Assembly: GCA_020809705.1 (NCBI GenBank)
Contig: CP085829.1
Coordinates: forward strand, 3,224,001-3,288,000
Direction: 5' to 3'
From: Calonectria ilicicola
Lineage: Eukaryota; Ascomycota; Sordariomycetes; Hypocreales; Nectriaceae
Length of the DNA: 64,000 nt
Below are positions 34,690-46,915 of the stretch, one piece after another. The stretch's first letter is position 1. Every line of letters begins with the position of its first letter. A program made the translations under genes and the position numbers. The notes beneath the pieces were generated by a model. The model worked only from the letters and a program-made list of their open reading frames with translations, ran no database searches and was not told the DNA's origin.

Positions 34690-36657
34690 GGTTGTTTGCA
34701 AAGGACGCTGCCTGTTGCTGTCGATGGGAAACGGATACCGCCGATCTCCAGGCAAAAGAAAAGCGAGTGGGAAAGGGAGCGGTTCGCATATGTAAGTTCA
34801 AGGATTCGCATACCCACAATCCCGGGGCCAGATTCTTCGCAGTCTGGGGTGCGGCGACATTGTAAGCTATCGGTTCATCCCGCCCTAGCACGATGAATCG
34901 GCGCCCCTATTGCTCCCCGTGGAAAGTTGCCGGAGTGAAGAAGATTTCGAACCCACCCTCTTCGGCCTCACGTGAATCACGCCTTCAATCAACCCATTTT
35001 TTCACAGCTTCGGCGATCATCGGAGCCTCAAACGCGTGGGCCGGATCAGCCGCAGCACGGAAATGGTTAGCAAGGCATGTCATGGATCCGCCAGCCATGT
35101 GGCACCGTCGAGTCAGGAACCGCCAAGCCGATAGCCCCTTCGCGTATTTTCTCAGAGCCAAGATCTAGCCCTTGCCCTTGTCCGTTAACCGAAGATTCCA
35201 CGACGCCATTTCGTGCCCTTGCGGCCGCTAGAGCGCGCTAGCATGCGTAGCTTCGGTCGTTCTCGATTCAATAGGCCTATCACCGTTGGTGGCGTCGACT
35301 TGATTACGTTGCCTTGTGTCTGTCGGAAGCTGAACCAGGGGCGCTGGGGCGGGTGGCAGTTGGGGCGTAAACGGGCAGAGAAGACTCTCTCCGACGGGCT
35401 CAGAACAAATCGTGTCAGAATTCGGCCTGACTTTCCCATTTGGGCCAATAATAGCGACGTTTTCTGTTGGCTTCAGGTGATTATTTGCAGCCACACAACC
35501 ATAAGAATGTGTATGTACGTGATCCTAATCGGAAACAGGTCGAAACCCGATACTCGCGGCGTTGGGGGCTGGATGATGGTGGCAAAAACTGGCTCGACAC
35601 ACATCTACTGTCGGTAATATATGTGACTCCTTGAGTTTCGATCGCGACCGTTCAATCAACCATTCCTGATAAAGTCAGCCAAAGGCCCTTCGCAATAAAT
35701 CGTGTTACCCACAGTCATGGCAGGTCGTAACCGTGCCCTTCCATGGATGGAATCGGATCCCAAAAGACTCGTATTGAGCCCATTATCTATAAATATATCA
35801 AAATTTCGCTCATTGAACTAGAACAGGATCACTGCCACTCCCTGCTAGATGTTGGAAATGTAGAAAGAAGCCTGTCGCGCAGGTTTAATAAATTGCGGAG
35901 ACGTGATGATGTGGAGAGGTGGGACATGCAGCCAAGCAGCCATGGTGGGGGCTGACCTGATTCCTTGACTTGTGTGCTAGGCAGGCCAATCACTCATCTG
36001 ACACCAGAGAATTACTCACCGAGTTTCCTTCACTGTATACTACACAATCATAAATATCAAACATCTTTGTCACTATCTCTTAACAGTTTCAGTCTCGTTT
36101 TATCAACTCATTTTTTAGGATATTTATGACAACCAAGTCACTCTATCTCCAAAAATGCCAGTCTATCAAATAGCAGTAGTCTACTTCTATAGTATAAGCC
36201 TTCATTCCAAAAGTCAAATGCACTTTTTTACTTCCGCTCTCCCCTACCTCATAATAAAGTTAGTTATGACGCCTACAAAAAGTCACACCAGTTTGTTGCA
36301 TTCCCAGAGAGTCTACCAATGACAAAGCCGCGCATGAGCATCATCTCGATCCTGCGTCAGTATACTTGCTTTGGTTGGGGTGCGTGGGGCATGTGAGCGA
36401 TGATCACCGCGCTTCCGGGCTGTATCATTGGCTATGGGCCCCAAGTAAATCGCCACACATCCATCTCAAGCACTCTTCAAGAAACTTGGAATATGACAGG
36501 CTAAGAGCGCCATGAAAAAACGTCATGCAAACGCATACGCGGCAAGCCTGGTGCTCCAAATGATAAAAAGCATGGCCTCTTAATTTTACCGACGCCAAAA
36601 CAAAATTTTGCGTGTTCACTTGTTTTGTTCAAATCGAAAGGCTGAACTCGGAACAAA
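34690..36657. other. Intergenic region with divergent promoters
   Basis: About 2 kb between the divergent membrane-protein and hydrolase genes. Short open frames only. The segment 36000-36300 is AT-rich and pyrimidine-rich. No gene was recognised. Confidence 0.4.
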
Positions 36658-38642
36658 ATGGGCCGCACGCTACTCCTTTGTTTTGTTCATGGATTTAAGG
36701 TACCAGGCGTTTTCATCAATCGATATACAAGAGGCTGATTTCACCTTTACCAAGGGAACTGATAATACCTTTCACGATTTCCCTCTGGTGCGTGCTCTTC
36801 TTTCTGATTGCAGAACAGATCTTATTTTGACGAACCCAACAGGACTTGAAGCGAGCTGTTGCTCGTCGATTACCAGCAGACCAAGTGGAATCAGTGGTGT
36901 ATCCCCAATATGAAACCAAAGGAGAACTTTCAGAAGCCGCCGAGGCCTTTTTAGAATGGTATGCTGGTCCTCTATCCGCTGGATTTGTGTTGGGGAGAAT
37001 CTAAATCGCAGCGTAAAACAGGCTGAAAGAGCGGGTGATGCAGATTAGAAAGGCGCACTCGAAAGAACCTTGGCCTCCGAATGACAAGGATGTCGGTGTG
37101 GTTCTCGTGGCACACTCAATGGGGTAGGTTGTCATCGTTTTCAGATTCTTCTCGCGAGTCCTTTTGATTAATTCGATCGACAGCGGGTTTGTCGCAGCCG
37201 ACACCCTGTTCCTAGCATTAAATGAAAGAGCATCAAGAGAGACAGACATCTACCCAATCTTCCCTCAAATTCAAGGAATTCTGACTTTCGATACTCCTTA
37301 TAATGGTCTTGCGCGATCGATGTTTGTGTACGGTGCCTTTTCCAACTACCAAAAGGTTAGCAGTGTATTCAATGTCATGACGGCCCTTTCCGCTGCTGCA
37401 CCAGCAAGTCTTGCCCGTCTAAGTGCCCGAAGTGCCACAACATCTGCGTTGCCAACTTCGCGGGAACCTCAATGGAAGGCATGGCAATTGGTGGCTGTCA
37501 GAACCGGAACTGTGGGGGCCATCGCCGCAGGGGGTGTTGCTGCGTACATGAACCGAGAGGCGATCATGAAAGGGATGAGGAGCGTTAAGAATATTAACAA
37601 AGAATCTGTTGCTGAGGGGTACCGCCAGAGCATCGACGCACTTGGTCAAGGCCTTGCATACATCAATCGTGGGAACGTCGGGAAGTCTTTTGCCTGGCTT
37701 TCTGACCATTTCACCTTTGTCGGAGCGCTCTTGAAACAAAAAGAACTGAGCTGCCGCTTGGAACGCATGGGCGCGTTGAAAGGTATTGGAATCCACAACT
37801 TTTATTGTTCTCTAGGCGAAAACGGATACTGGAGCGGCGGCTATTTCGTTCCCGAACGCACATTCTGTGCCGTGCCGGAGACGGACCAACCTGCTCATCA
37901 GCTTTTTTCTCGTCATGTCATGCCTGCTGTTGGAGATGAAATGAAAGCCCATTTGAGCATGTTCAAGCCTGAGAAGAACCCCGGGTATGATAATATGCTA
38001 GAAAAAGCAGCCGACTTGTCTCAAGAGTGGTTTCTCTCGAATGATCCCATCATCGATGATCCTTCGATCCAGAAAAGACTGGTGGACGGAGATGAGAAAG
38101 ATGTCGATCCGGCTGAAATCCTAGAGAATACAACAGAGCAAATGGAAAAATTAGAATCACAGCCAGACGAGAGCCAGCTTCAAACCATTCCTGATGAATC
38201 ACCCATCGACATTGCCGCTGCTGCATCTTTGGTTCCTCTGCCAGATGACGATGGAGAGGTTCTTGACGATATTGAACTGGAAAATTCCAACTCTTCGGAA
38301 CGACGTAACTACATGAACCACCTGTTTCAAGTTGCACAGCAAGCTGGAACGGGGATTGTGGGTGTGAAGGGTTGGCTACCCAGCAAGATACCCCAGATTC
38401 CAAACGTGCTCTCCATGCCCAAGATTCCAGCCTCGGTTTCGGCTCTTGGTCAGGTTCAAGTTCCTGGTATGGCGATATTCTCCAAAGGTGATAAAACCAA
38501 GGATGTTGCGAGTGGCGAAGAGAAGAAACCAAAGGGCAACGAAATACAGGCGTCAGCTGTCGAGCTCGAAAATAGTGAGGAGGTTGGGAAGCGAGCTGAT
38601 GAAGGAGAAAAGGGGAAGAAATCGGGAGGAGACGAAAAATGA
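36658..38642 (+). CDS. Alpha/beta-hydrolase (serine lipase/esterase-like) with charged C-terminal tail
   Basis: Five exons (36658-36699, 36755-36787, 36843-36958, 37022-37123, 37184-38642) with introns of 55, 55, 63 and 60 nt join in phase to 583 residues. The first strand LLLCFVHGFKGTDNTFHDFP carries the oxyanion-hole HG. The nucleophile elbow is VVLVAHSMGGF, GxSxG form with Ser96, and its codons span the last intron. ILTFDTPYNGL follows, as in lipases of the DUF676/PGAP1-like kind. A hydrophobic Ala/Gly segment (TVGAIAAGGVAAYM, about residues 210-225) may bind a membrane. A His candidate lies in FSRHVMPAVGDEMKAHLSMF. The last 150 residues are acidic then Lys/Glu-rich and disordered. The substrate is unknown; lipid or ester is likely. 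Confidence 0.88.
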
Positions 38643-40183
38643 GAGGTCGCTGGCTTCACAATCTCTTGCTGAATGGAACTTTCGATTGGCTTCTAAGTTC
38701 GTTTTCTGTCTGCCAAATCTAACATTTTATCCGCGATTCTCCACACTGGAAAGATACAAATAATATCTACTTAACTTTGAGAGGCGCGTTGTCTCGATGT
38801 TATTTCTTTGTCAAAGCCGCTGATTATAGTCTTTCTGTAACTTGACGAGTTACTTCAGATAGCCTGGTAGTAAATTGAATTGGTCGAGTTGCGAGGGTTC
38901 AATGAGTAGAGATCATCCCAAGAATATACCGGCATCAATCACTCTAGCTATAGAGCTTTTGGGAGCCATCGATCTGTTCGATGTCTAGTGTCGCTGCCCT
39001 GAGCAGTTCGAAAAGGGTATGGCCATGATCGTTTCGGGCTTGGTCTTAAAGAATCGTATCCATGGAAGATCAAATCTTGGATCTGCATCCTTGATCGACA
39101 CATTTGCAGAATGCGTTTACCGAGAGAAGTTTGAGGTCGGTCCGAGGCCCCAGGTATTAGAAAGAGGCAAAAAATTATCGCGATTAGCGATGGCAATGGC
39201 AACGGAGGTTGATCACCCATGTGTAGTGGCGCACGGACCCTTGTTCGCGCAACCATCACATCTGTAAAGCGTTGCGTATGAAGCAACGATTGGCCTCGCT
39301 CCAAGACATCAGCTGGGCAGATGATGTAGCATGCCCACTTGAACAAGACATGGACAAAGTTTCCTCAGGTTGATTGATCGCTAAGCTCTCATTCGAATTT
39401 CCCATTTTGTAATCCCATCAATTTGAGTTGTCTTTTTTTTTCTTCGCCGCTCAATGGGCTAGGTAGACAAATAGTCGGAAGGTCACCCTAGTGAAGGATA
39501 ATTAGAAATATTAGAATAAGGCTGAGTCGGTTATTTTGTATTTTTATATACGAGCTTTATTTGTTTGCTTTTATTATTGCTATTTATTTTATTTCTTGTC
39601 TTGTTCCTCCTTGTCGCGTGGGGGGAAATTACGTTGTGGGCCATGCATTCCATCCCCCTCATGGGTGTATCCTACACAATGTTGCCAAGTGTTTAGTAGG
39701 CGACCTCAGGACTATGTGTGCTGTTTAAATGCCAATCCTCGATTATCGGGCGGCGACAAGGCCCAAAAGATCGAGCCCGTTCAGGCGCCCAAGCCCGATA
39801 TTTATACCAAGCCGGCGAAATGGAGCCGAAGGAATGCAGTGATCGTGGGTCTCTTGGCCACTTGGGCCAACGAGATTGCTCCAAGGCTGGCCCATTGGTC
39901 ATGTCGTAATAAAGACGGAACACTCGAGCGAATCTTTGATTATCTTGCCCGTCTTGGCGTAACCTGACACGTATTTTCGCCCAGAATTTCGGCACGTTAA
40001 CCGCCGATCAAATGAATATTCGCCCTAAGTTTCCTGTATATCGTGTCGCGTCCCGATGAACAATCATTCTCCTTGTTTTCCTCTTCTTTCCTTTCGACCG
40101 CCGCAGCAAGCCTGAGCGAGGCCACCCTCAGTATCACTATCGGGGTGTGTGTTTTGGACCCCACTGCAATTTATCACTTCACA
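38643..40183. other. Intergenic region
   Basis: 1.5 kb without a recognised gene. It contains the 3' end of the hydrolase gene and the promoter of the bestrophin-like gene. The stretch 39520-39610 is T-rich. Confidence 0.4.
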
Positions 40184-41638
40184 ATGGCAGCACTCGGACG
40201 AGACGAAGCGCACAAGACCAGTACCTTTCCGCCAGACCTAGAGTTCATGGAATCTAGTCACACTGGCGACGACGAATCCGATGACTTCGCGCCCTACTTC
40301 GTGAGCAATGCAACATGTCTTGCGTAACTGTCATTCCTTCGCTAACCCGGTCCTCCAGATTGGTCCTCGAGACCTGGATCATCACTCCAAATGGCCCATT
40401 TTCCTGCAGCTTTATGGCAGTGTAACCCCGTCCATGATTCTTCCACTGGCCTTTGTTGGGGCCTGGGCGACAGCGATTAGTTGCATTTCCCACTTCGTCC
40501 ACAACCGTAAGCCTATAAGCTCCAGTACACCTATTGATTGTCATTAACGTCCCTACCAGTCGGTATAAACCAGGTTCTTCTTACGGTTCTTGGTTTCGTT
40601 GTTGGTCTATCGCTTTCCTTCCGAAATTCGACAGCGTATGAGAGGTATGCAGAGGGCCGCAAATACTGGGCTCAGCTGGCCCTTACCACCCAAACGTTAG
40701 CTCGTCTTGTCTGGGTTCATGCCGAAGAGCGCGAAGAGACCAAGTCCGAGGATTTACTTGCAAAAGTAACATTTTGCAACATGCTTGTGACCTACGCGAT
40801 TGCCCTCAAGCACAGGTTGAGATGGGAGCCATTTACACACTATGAGGACTTGAATCCCCGCTTGCAGCATCTTTCCGTCATTGCCGACAAGGCCAAAGTC
40901 AAGGAGTTGAGGAATCCTTCTACTCTGAGACTTATCGGGTTGACTCTAGGCCTGCCTATGGCCGAATCAAACCCCAGAAAATTGGTCAAGCAGTCTACTA
41001 AGGCTTTGGGCAATGTGCCGCTGGAAATCCTCAGCTATTGTTCAGTTTACATCAAGAGCATCATCGACAACGGTACCTTCAAGGTCCCCATCTACCAAAA
41101 CCAGGCTCTCTTCGTGCTTGCGCAAATGAACGATGTGCTGGTCGGCACTGAACGGGTGCTCAATACCCCACTACCTATAGCGTATTCAATCGCTATCGCG
41201 CAAATCACATGGGTCTACATTCTCGTCCTCCCATTTCAACTCTGGAACACTCTTCACTGGGTCACCATTCCAGCCACTCTATTTGCCGCCTACATAATTT
41301 TGGGCCTCGCAATGATTGGCCGCGAGATAGAAAACCCTTTTGGCGACGACGTCAACGACTTGCCGCTTGACAGCTTCTGCGATCAAATTCGTGAAGACAT
41401 CGACATCATCTTGGGTGGACCATCACACATGGCCGATTTCGTCGAGCATGACGAAAACCTGCTTCTCCATCCTTTGTCAAATCATGGCTTCCACTCACTG
41501 AAGGGAAAGACACATGAGGAAATCAGAAAGCTGCTCAGGACAAAGGTCGACATCATTTCTGAGAGGGAACGACGAGTACCGTATAAGCCCTCTAGAATTG
41601 CAACAAGTTTGGGAATTTCATCACGAAAAACTATCTAA
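40184..41638 (+). CDS. Bestrophin/UPF0187-family membrane channel protein
   Basis: Three exons (40184-40300, 40359-40506, 40560-41638) with introns of 58 and 53 nt, the first with a GCTAACCC branch box, join in phase to 447 residues. The family signature is clear: KWPIFLQLYGSVTPSMILPL leading into helix 1, helix 2 INQVLLTVLGFVVGLSLSFR, and the pore-region motif FRNSTAYERYAEGRKYWAQL. Two further helices follow near YSIAIAQITWVYILVLPFQL and TLFAAYIILGLAMIGREIEN, then the conserved ENPFGDDVNDLPLD end motif. Fungal bestrophin-like proteins are predicted anion channels; the cellular membrane is not known. The N terminus is acidic and cytoplasmic. Length is normal. Confidence 0.93.
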
Positions 41639-43427
41639 ATTCAAATCATGGCGTTTAAAATTAATACCACACTTCCAGGGTCAATCATATTAGGGAAAGC
41701 TCTGAATAAACATGGTTCTTTTTTATTGTTTTCATAAATATTGTCCTCAGCGCTCCTCAAAAATAGTGTCGTGCACAAAGATGTTCATTGTCATAAAAAT
41801 GAGAATATGCGCCACATGGCTGACCAAAGAATTTCCGAGTTTCTGATATATCTTTCCTGATCTTGACTAGCTTCCCTGTAAACCATGCTGTCGCTAAATC
41901 TCAAGACCAGTTGCGGGAGTGCCGATGCAGGTGGCAAATCAGGCTACATCGCTTGAATTCCGCCCATCCAACACCTGCTCGCAAGCCACATTGAAACATT
42001 TGGAGCAACACTAAAACAATTAGCGAAGACACTCATCTGTCACATTGTTCCAAGGACGCGTCATAGTGGAGATTAAGCTAATATCAGAAATGGCAATCGA
42101 TTGCAGCTATGCCCGCCCACTAACTCGTTCCCGTAGCGTGGAACAGACAATGTCACCGATAGCTAGCCTAAAGTTCCCCACCACCATCTCACTGAAAACT
42201 GACTCGTGCTGGTTCCATGGCTTGGTCTCACCCAGTCACTCCTCACTAACATCTGTCATCGCCTCGCACTAAAATCTCGGTTAAGAGAACAATGTTGCAG
42301 TCAGCATTAAAATTTCATAGCCTTTTCCCGCAACAGCATCTCCTGCATACAAAACGCCACAGCAAACTCGAACCATATGGAAAGTTAATCCCTAGTGAAG
42401 GTCCAGACGCCTTAGGGCATGCACGATGGTGATGGCGCCCCTCCCTGGCGATTTTTGACAACCCCGATTCGATTGATCAAAGCGGTCGAGACTGGGTGCC
42501 AAAATAAGTGAGACATGAAGAAATTCCAATGATGAGCCACATTTAGAACAATGACAAGTCTGATGTACCAATTATTTCCTAGTAGCGATAGATCTAGCTG
42601 CAAGATCAAGTAGGGGCTCTTCCGGAGCAATGTCGAGTAATGTAGATCACGTTTATTTCCATGTATTTCCATACATTCTCATGTCGCATGAAAATGAGAT
42701 AAATGCTACCCGAAAATTACCATGAATAATCCGACTCTAACAACATTACCTGAATTACACCTATGTGCGACTTGCAAGTCATCCAACCCATGAGTATAGG
42801 GTAGGATGGATCCCTCGACAGGAGGACAAGCAGCTGTTGTTCACCGTCCTCGTCGCTGAAATGTCTTTCACGCCTGTTTTTAATCGCTGATTTACATCGT
42901 ACGTGCAGTAATAAATATACAACCCTCTTAATAATCAGTCGAGTCTGACTTGTCCGTCGTCTTTCGCCAATTATTCACCTAATTTAGTGTTCAGCACCAG
43001 CAAGCCATCAGACTCTATCCCACACGTGCATAGCGCGACCATTATTCCAATTCGCCGATAAGCAAAAACCAGATCAACAAAGCTAGCGAGGCGATATTCA
43101 CTTCAAACTAGTCGTCCGAAGGCTAGCCCTTGTTGTATTTGTGTTGTTTGCGAGGGCAACTGCGGAATGATGGCTGAAACTTGGCCCATGCTTGCCAGAA
43201 TGTACGCTTGGGGCTACTCCACGTGGGTTAGAGGTAGAAAAATAGAAGAAAAATATAAATAGTGGACAAATGATGCTACCTTCAATCGTCATGACTAAAT
43301 GCGACTAGAAAATTAAGTACGCGCCTGATGTGGCGACTGAATACGAGTCCGTTGTTTTTTATTAACGCCATAATTACTCTACATTTGCATACATATTAAA
43401 TTTATAGCAAGCTTTTTGGGCTTTTTA
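41639..43427. other. Intergenic region between convergent genes
   Basis: 1.8 kb. Short open frames on both strands, none with a motif. AT-rich near 43330-43430. Confidence 0.4.
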
Positions 43428-44797
43428 TTATATAATGTCGTGTCTGTATCGCTTGTTCATGCCTCCAGCTTCTGGGATTTCGGCGTCATGGGTCGAGACC
43501 GAATATTCCACCTCCTTCTTGATCCCCCGGGATCCTGATGTAATTATTTCCTCCGAGCTGTTGTCCCCGGGTGTTGTGAAAATCTCGTTCTGAGTACGAC
43601 TTGATCCAGTATGAGTTGCAGATTTGTTTGATCGATCGCGCCAGGTGTTGTGGCTCATGTCGCCGAGCTTGAAGCTGCCAGGCTCTGGACCGGATTTGTA
43701 CGATTGCTTGTTGGATGAAAGGAGAGATCCCAGATACGGCTTTAATTTAGTTCGAATCCAGCTCCAGGTCATCGGTAGATTGGCGATTGAAACGGCGACA
43801 AACGATTCTCGAACAGCCCATTCAGCTCCAGCTCTCGGACCAGTTTTTTCGTCCTGGACACAATTATTAATTTCTTCACCTGCGCCTTGGCAAAACTGAG
43901 CATACCTTGAGAATAAGAACACAGCGAAGAATTCCGGCGATGATGATGAAGATACCGCCCGAGAATAGAAACATGAGGCTTACTTTCTTTAGTTTGGGAA
44001 TCTGAGCACCCCAAACCAAAGGTAGCGGAATTAAGAGCAAGTATACATCGGTTAAAAGGTTGGAAAACATGGACATGTAAACGTTTAGTCGGTTAACGGC
44101 AGGTTGACATAGATCTATCATGACAATATTAGCAAATATAACGGGGCAACAAAACCAAGACGAGACATACTGCCAGGATATGGGTTGATTTGAGTCAGTT
44201 TACGCATCGGCTGACAGCTAAATAGAATGCAGATCATGCAAGCGATGTAGGAAACTGCAATCAGGGCATATCCAGCAATTATTCTGCTTTTGTAGTTGTT
44301 GAGACCGGCCTGAGGGTGGATGGGTTAGCTTGTTCCTAGGCGCCTTTGCACTAGAATAATCTTGGCTTACAGTCAGTCGTCCGTAGAAAGCGCACATCGA
44401 GGCCTTCACGAGCCAGATCACAGTCATATACATAGACCAGCCGACAACCTGATTGATGGTACCACCGACTCTGCGCAAATTAGTTGGATCGGGTCTTATT
44501 TGGGCCATTTTGCGACACGTACCTCATCTTGTATTCCTCGCTGTCGGGTGATAGTGCAGCACGTTCCTCTGGTGTCATACCGCTGTTGGCTAGTCCGTGG
44601 TATAGCATGCCCACGGTGTAAGATAAACTTGTCTCGACAATGTAAGGCAGCATGGCGAAAACCATGATGTAGTCATCGGCGGCGAGACTGGCGACACCAC
44701 CAGCTCTTAATCGGCAATAGACTCGGAAGGCGACGAGCACGAGGCAGATGCCCAGGTAAGTGAATGCCTCGATGATTAAAGGGTCAATTGGAGCCAT
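43428..44797 (-). CDS. SAT4/rhodopsin-like seven-helix integral membrane protein
   Basis: Five exons (44797-44523, 44470-44371, 44309-44171, 44114-43906, 43853-43428) with introns of 52, 61, 56 and 52 nt join in phase to 382 residues. Seven hydrophobic helices are followed by a hydrophilic tail. Family landmarks are an N-terminal helix TYLGICLVLVAFRVYCRLRA followed by LAADDYIMVFAM, GWSMYMTVIWLVKASMCAFY, the Cys-containing loop (SCQPMRKLTQINPYPGNLCQ), NLLTDVYLLLIPLPLVW, and VRESFVAVSIANLPMTWSWI after helix 7. It is of the same family as the 33.2-34.7 kb gene but clearly diverged, with a different tail and different intron positions. A sensor or receptor role is inferred from family only. Confidence 0.9.
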
Positions 44798-46480
44798 GGT
44801 GGAGGGTGAGGTTTAGCCCTGGCTTAATCGAAAGAGACACGAGGGTCAGATCTGATCTCCCAGCAGGGGCCTCCATCCTTGATAGGTATTTATATGAGCA
44901 ATCAACTCGAACTCGAAGCGATGCATGCAAACAAGGCGCCCAAAGTCCAGGGGTAGGCATGGTGACAGCACCACCCTGGGCAGCACGTAGTGGCGTCCCG
45001 TGAACAGTGCTCGAGTTGAGCCGGGATATGCCCTTGAGCACAGCCTGGACAATCTTCTCCAGAGTCGGTAGTCGGCATGGTGCACTGGTAGCTTTGATGA
45101 CGCGAGGCGTCACATAGAACGCCCGGGCGTTGAGGACCGTCTCCTTTTATTTCGCTGCCCTTAGATGCTGCTAGCTGAAAGTTTATTCTCGAGATCCGGT
45201 GGCCATAAACAGGGGAGGGAGTGATGCCGATTGGCGGGAGAGGGGTTGGACACGTCCAAGCGCTGTCCAGGGTCCCCGGATGAACTGATGACCGAGTCAA
45301 ATGAACCAAGCTGATATTCGGCAATAGTCGAGTTAAAGAGACGGCACCAAGCCACATTCGAAACAAAACCACGGGTCGCGAAGGGGTGGGTGGCGGCAGC
45401 GGGCCACTATGCAGGCCCGTCACCCCGGCCATCGATCTACTCGGCCGAGGGTGAAAAGCAATGCGTGCTGCAGACATAAAGTCTCGAATGTGCTTTTGAT
45501 TCGGGTTGTCGGGGTCTGCATTAGAGCCCGGTTCATGATGCTGATCCCAGGGCCATGAATGGTGATGGCGTCTCTAGTTTGCATATTTGCGTGCCCTGAG
45601 GCCATTTTGTGCAAGGGATTGGCGCGGTTTGCCGAGCTTCCGTCTCTAATCCGTGGGCATGGGCCTCTGCGGCCTGAGCCAAGTGTTGATCCTCTTGTTG
45701 AAACATGCAAAGGTTCTGGCGCAAAATCCCCCTTCGGGCTATTCATAGCAGCACAGAGCGGATTGAAGTAACGCGCATCCGAGAAGTGGTGCTTGGCTGG
45801 CCTCGCCCTTGCTATCATCGATCGACCCTGTCCATTAAACCCGCACTGGCCCTCCCTGTACCTGTTTCCCCGAGTGGCTTGCGGCCGGGCCAAGGGGGGC
45901 CGAATAAAGAGCCGAGCTTCATCAACGATTGCTGCATGTTTTGTAACGATCGCGCCTGTTTCCGAATGTTAGCTCAAACCGTGATCAGGCCATACCGACC
46001 GGCATCATTACAGCATCGATTTTTGTGCGTTCTGAAGAAGCCTGCGTCTAGGAAATGTGACTACATGTCAGTTTTTGTGTTAATTAGAATTTTATGAAGC
46101 TGGAGAACTGGAGGAGGGTTTATTCCGCACCTAGCCATTTGAGGGCTCTGATCCGTTCAATTGGGCGGGCCTTCTTGGCCAGCGAAGCTTGAATTCTACC
46201 TGGGGCCGGAGAATCGCATGGGTATACATGATTATACCTTAATGATCATAATCTAATCCTGTTTTAGTGCCCCTCCTAATGGTCTTGAAAGGAAAGGCAA
46301 TGTGGCACAGGTCAGGGAGAGACCTTGCTTCTCAGCGCCCTATGACACTGACAGCTCGTTTCTGGGAGCCGAAATAGTTTGGGTCATAAGGATCCGCGTT
46401 CCGCTTGAAAAAGACCTATCGTGATAGATTTCCTCTTTCGTGAAATGCTCAAAACTCCGACGGGAATAATGTCTGTTGGA
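44798..46480. other. Intergenic region
   Basis: 1.7 kb. Open frames up to 191 codons on minus (44902-45477) are GC-rich shadows without domain, start context or splice support. Nothing was recognised. Confidence 0.35.
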
Positions 46481-46915
46481 TAATTTGCGGATTGCCCTGG
46501 AGACAAGGATTGTGTCTCCCTAATGGCCCGAGCAGTTTCAATCATGGCACCCGCTTATTCCCCTGTTCTAAGTCCGCTCGACACTAATCATCATTGAACA
46601 GCTGATTTTGAAGCAGCTACAACCGACTAAACGTGGTTGGGACTTTGACACACACGCACACAAAAACAGGGTGTCGGCTATGCGGTTTTTGTCAGAACTT
46701 TTTAATTTGCGGAATACAGGGATTGCAAACCTTTGATGGCTCAGACCGTTTCAATCATAGCGCCTGCTTATTCCCCTGTTTTAAGTCCGCTTAACGCTGA
46801 GGACCGTGGGACGGTCGCTTCCGAGGTAGCTGTAACCGACTCAAAGCTACTAATCCTCTAACGGAAAAAAAAAAATTAAAAAAAAAAAAATAGGGCACCA
46901 GCTATGCTGTCTTCT
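46481..46915 (+). repeat. Diverged tandem direct repeat, period about 215-222 bp
   Basis: Copy A (about 46481-46690) and copy B (about 46703-46915) share TAATTTGCGG, GTTTCAATCAT, GCTTATTCCCCTGTT, AAGTCCGCT and AACCGACT in the same order. Several differences are C/T or G/A transitions, e.g. CCTGTTCTAAG against CCTGTTTTAAG. Copy B ends in an interrupted poly-A tract at 46864-46890. Confidence 0.65.
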
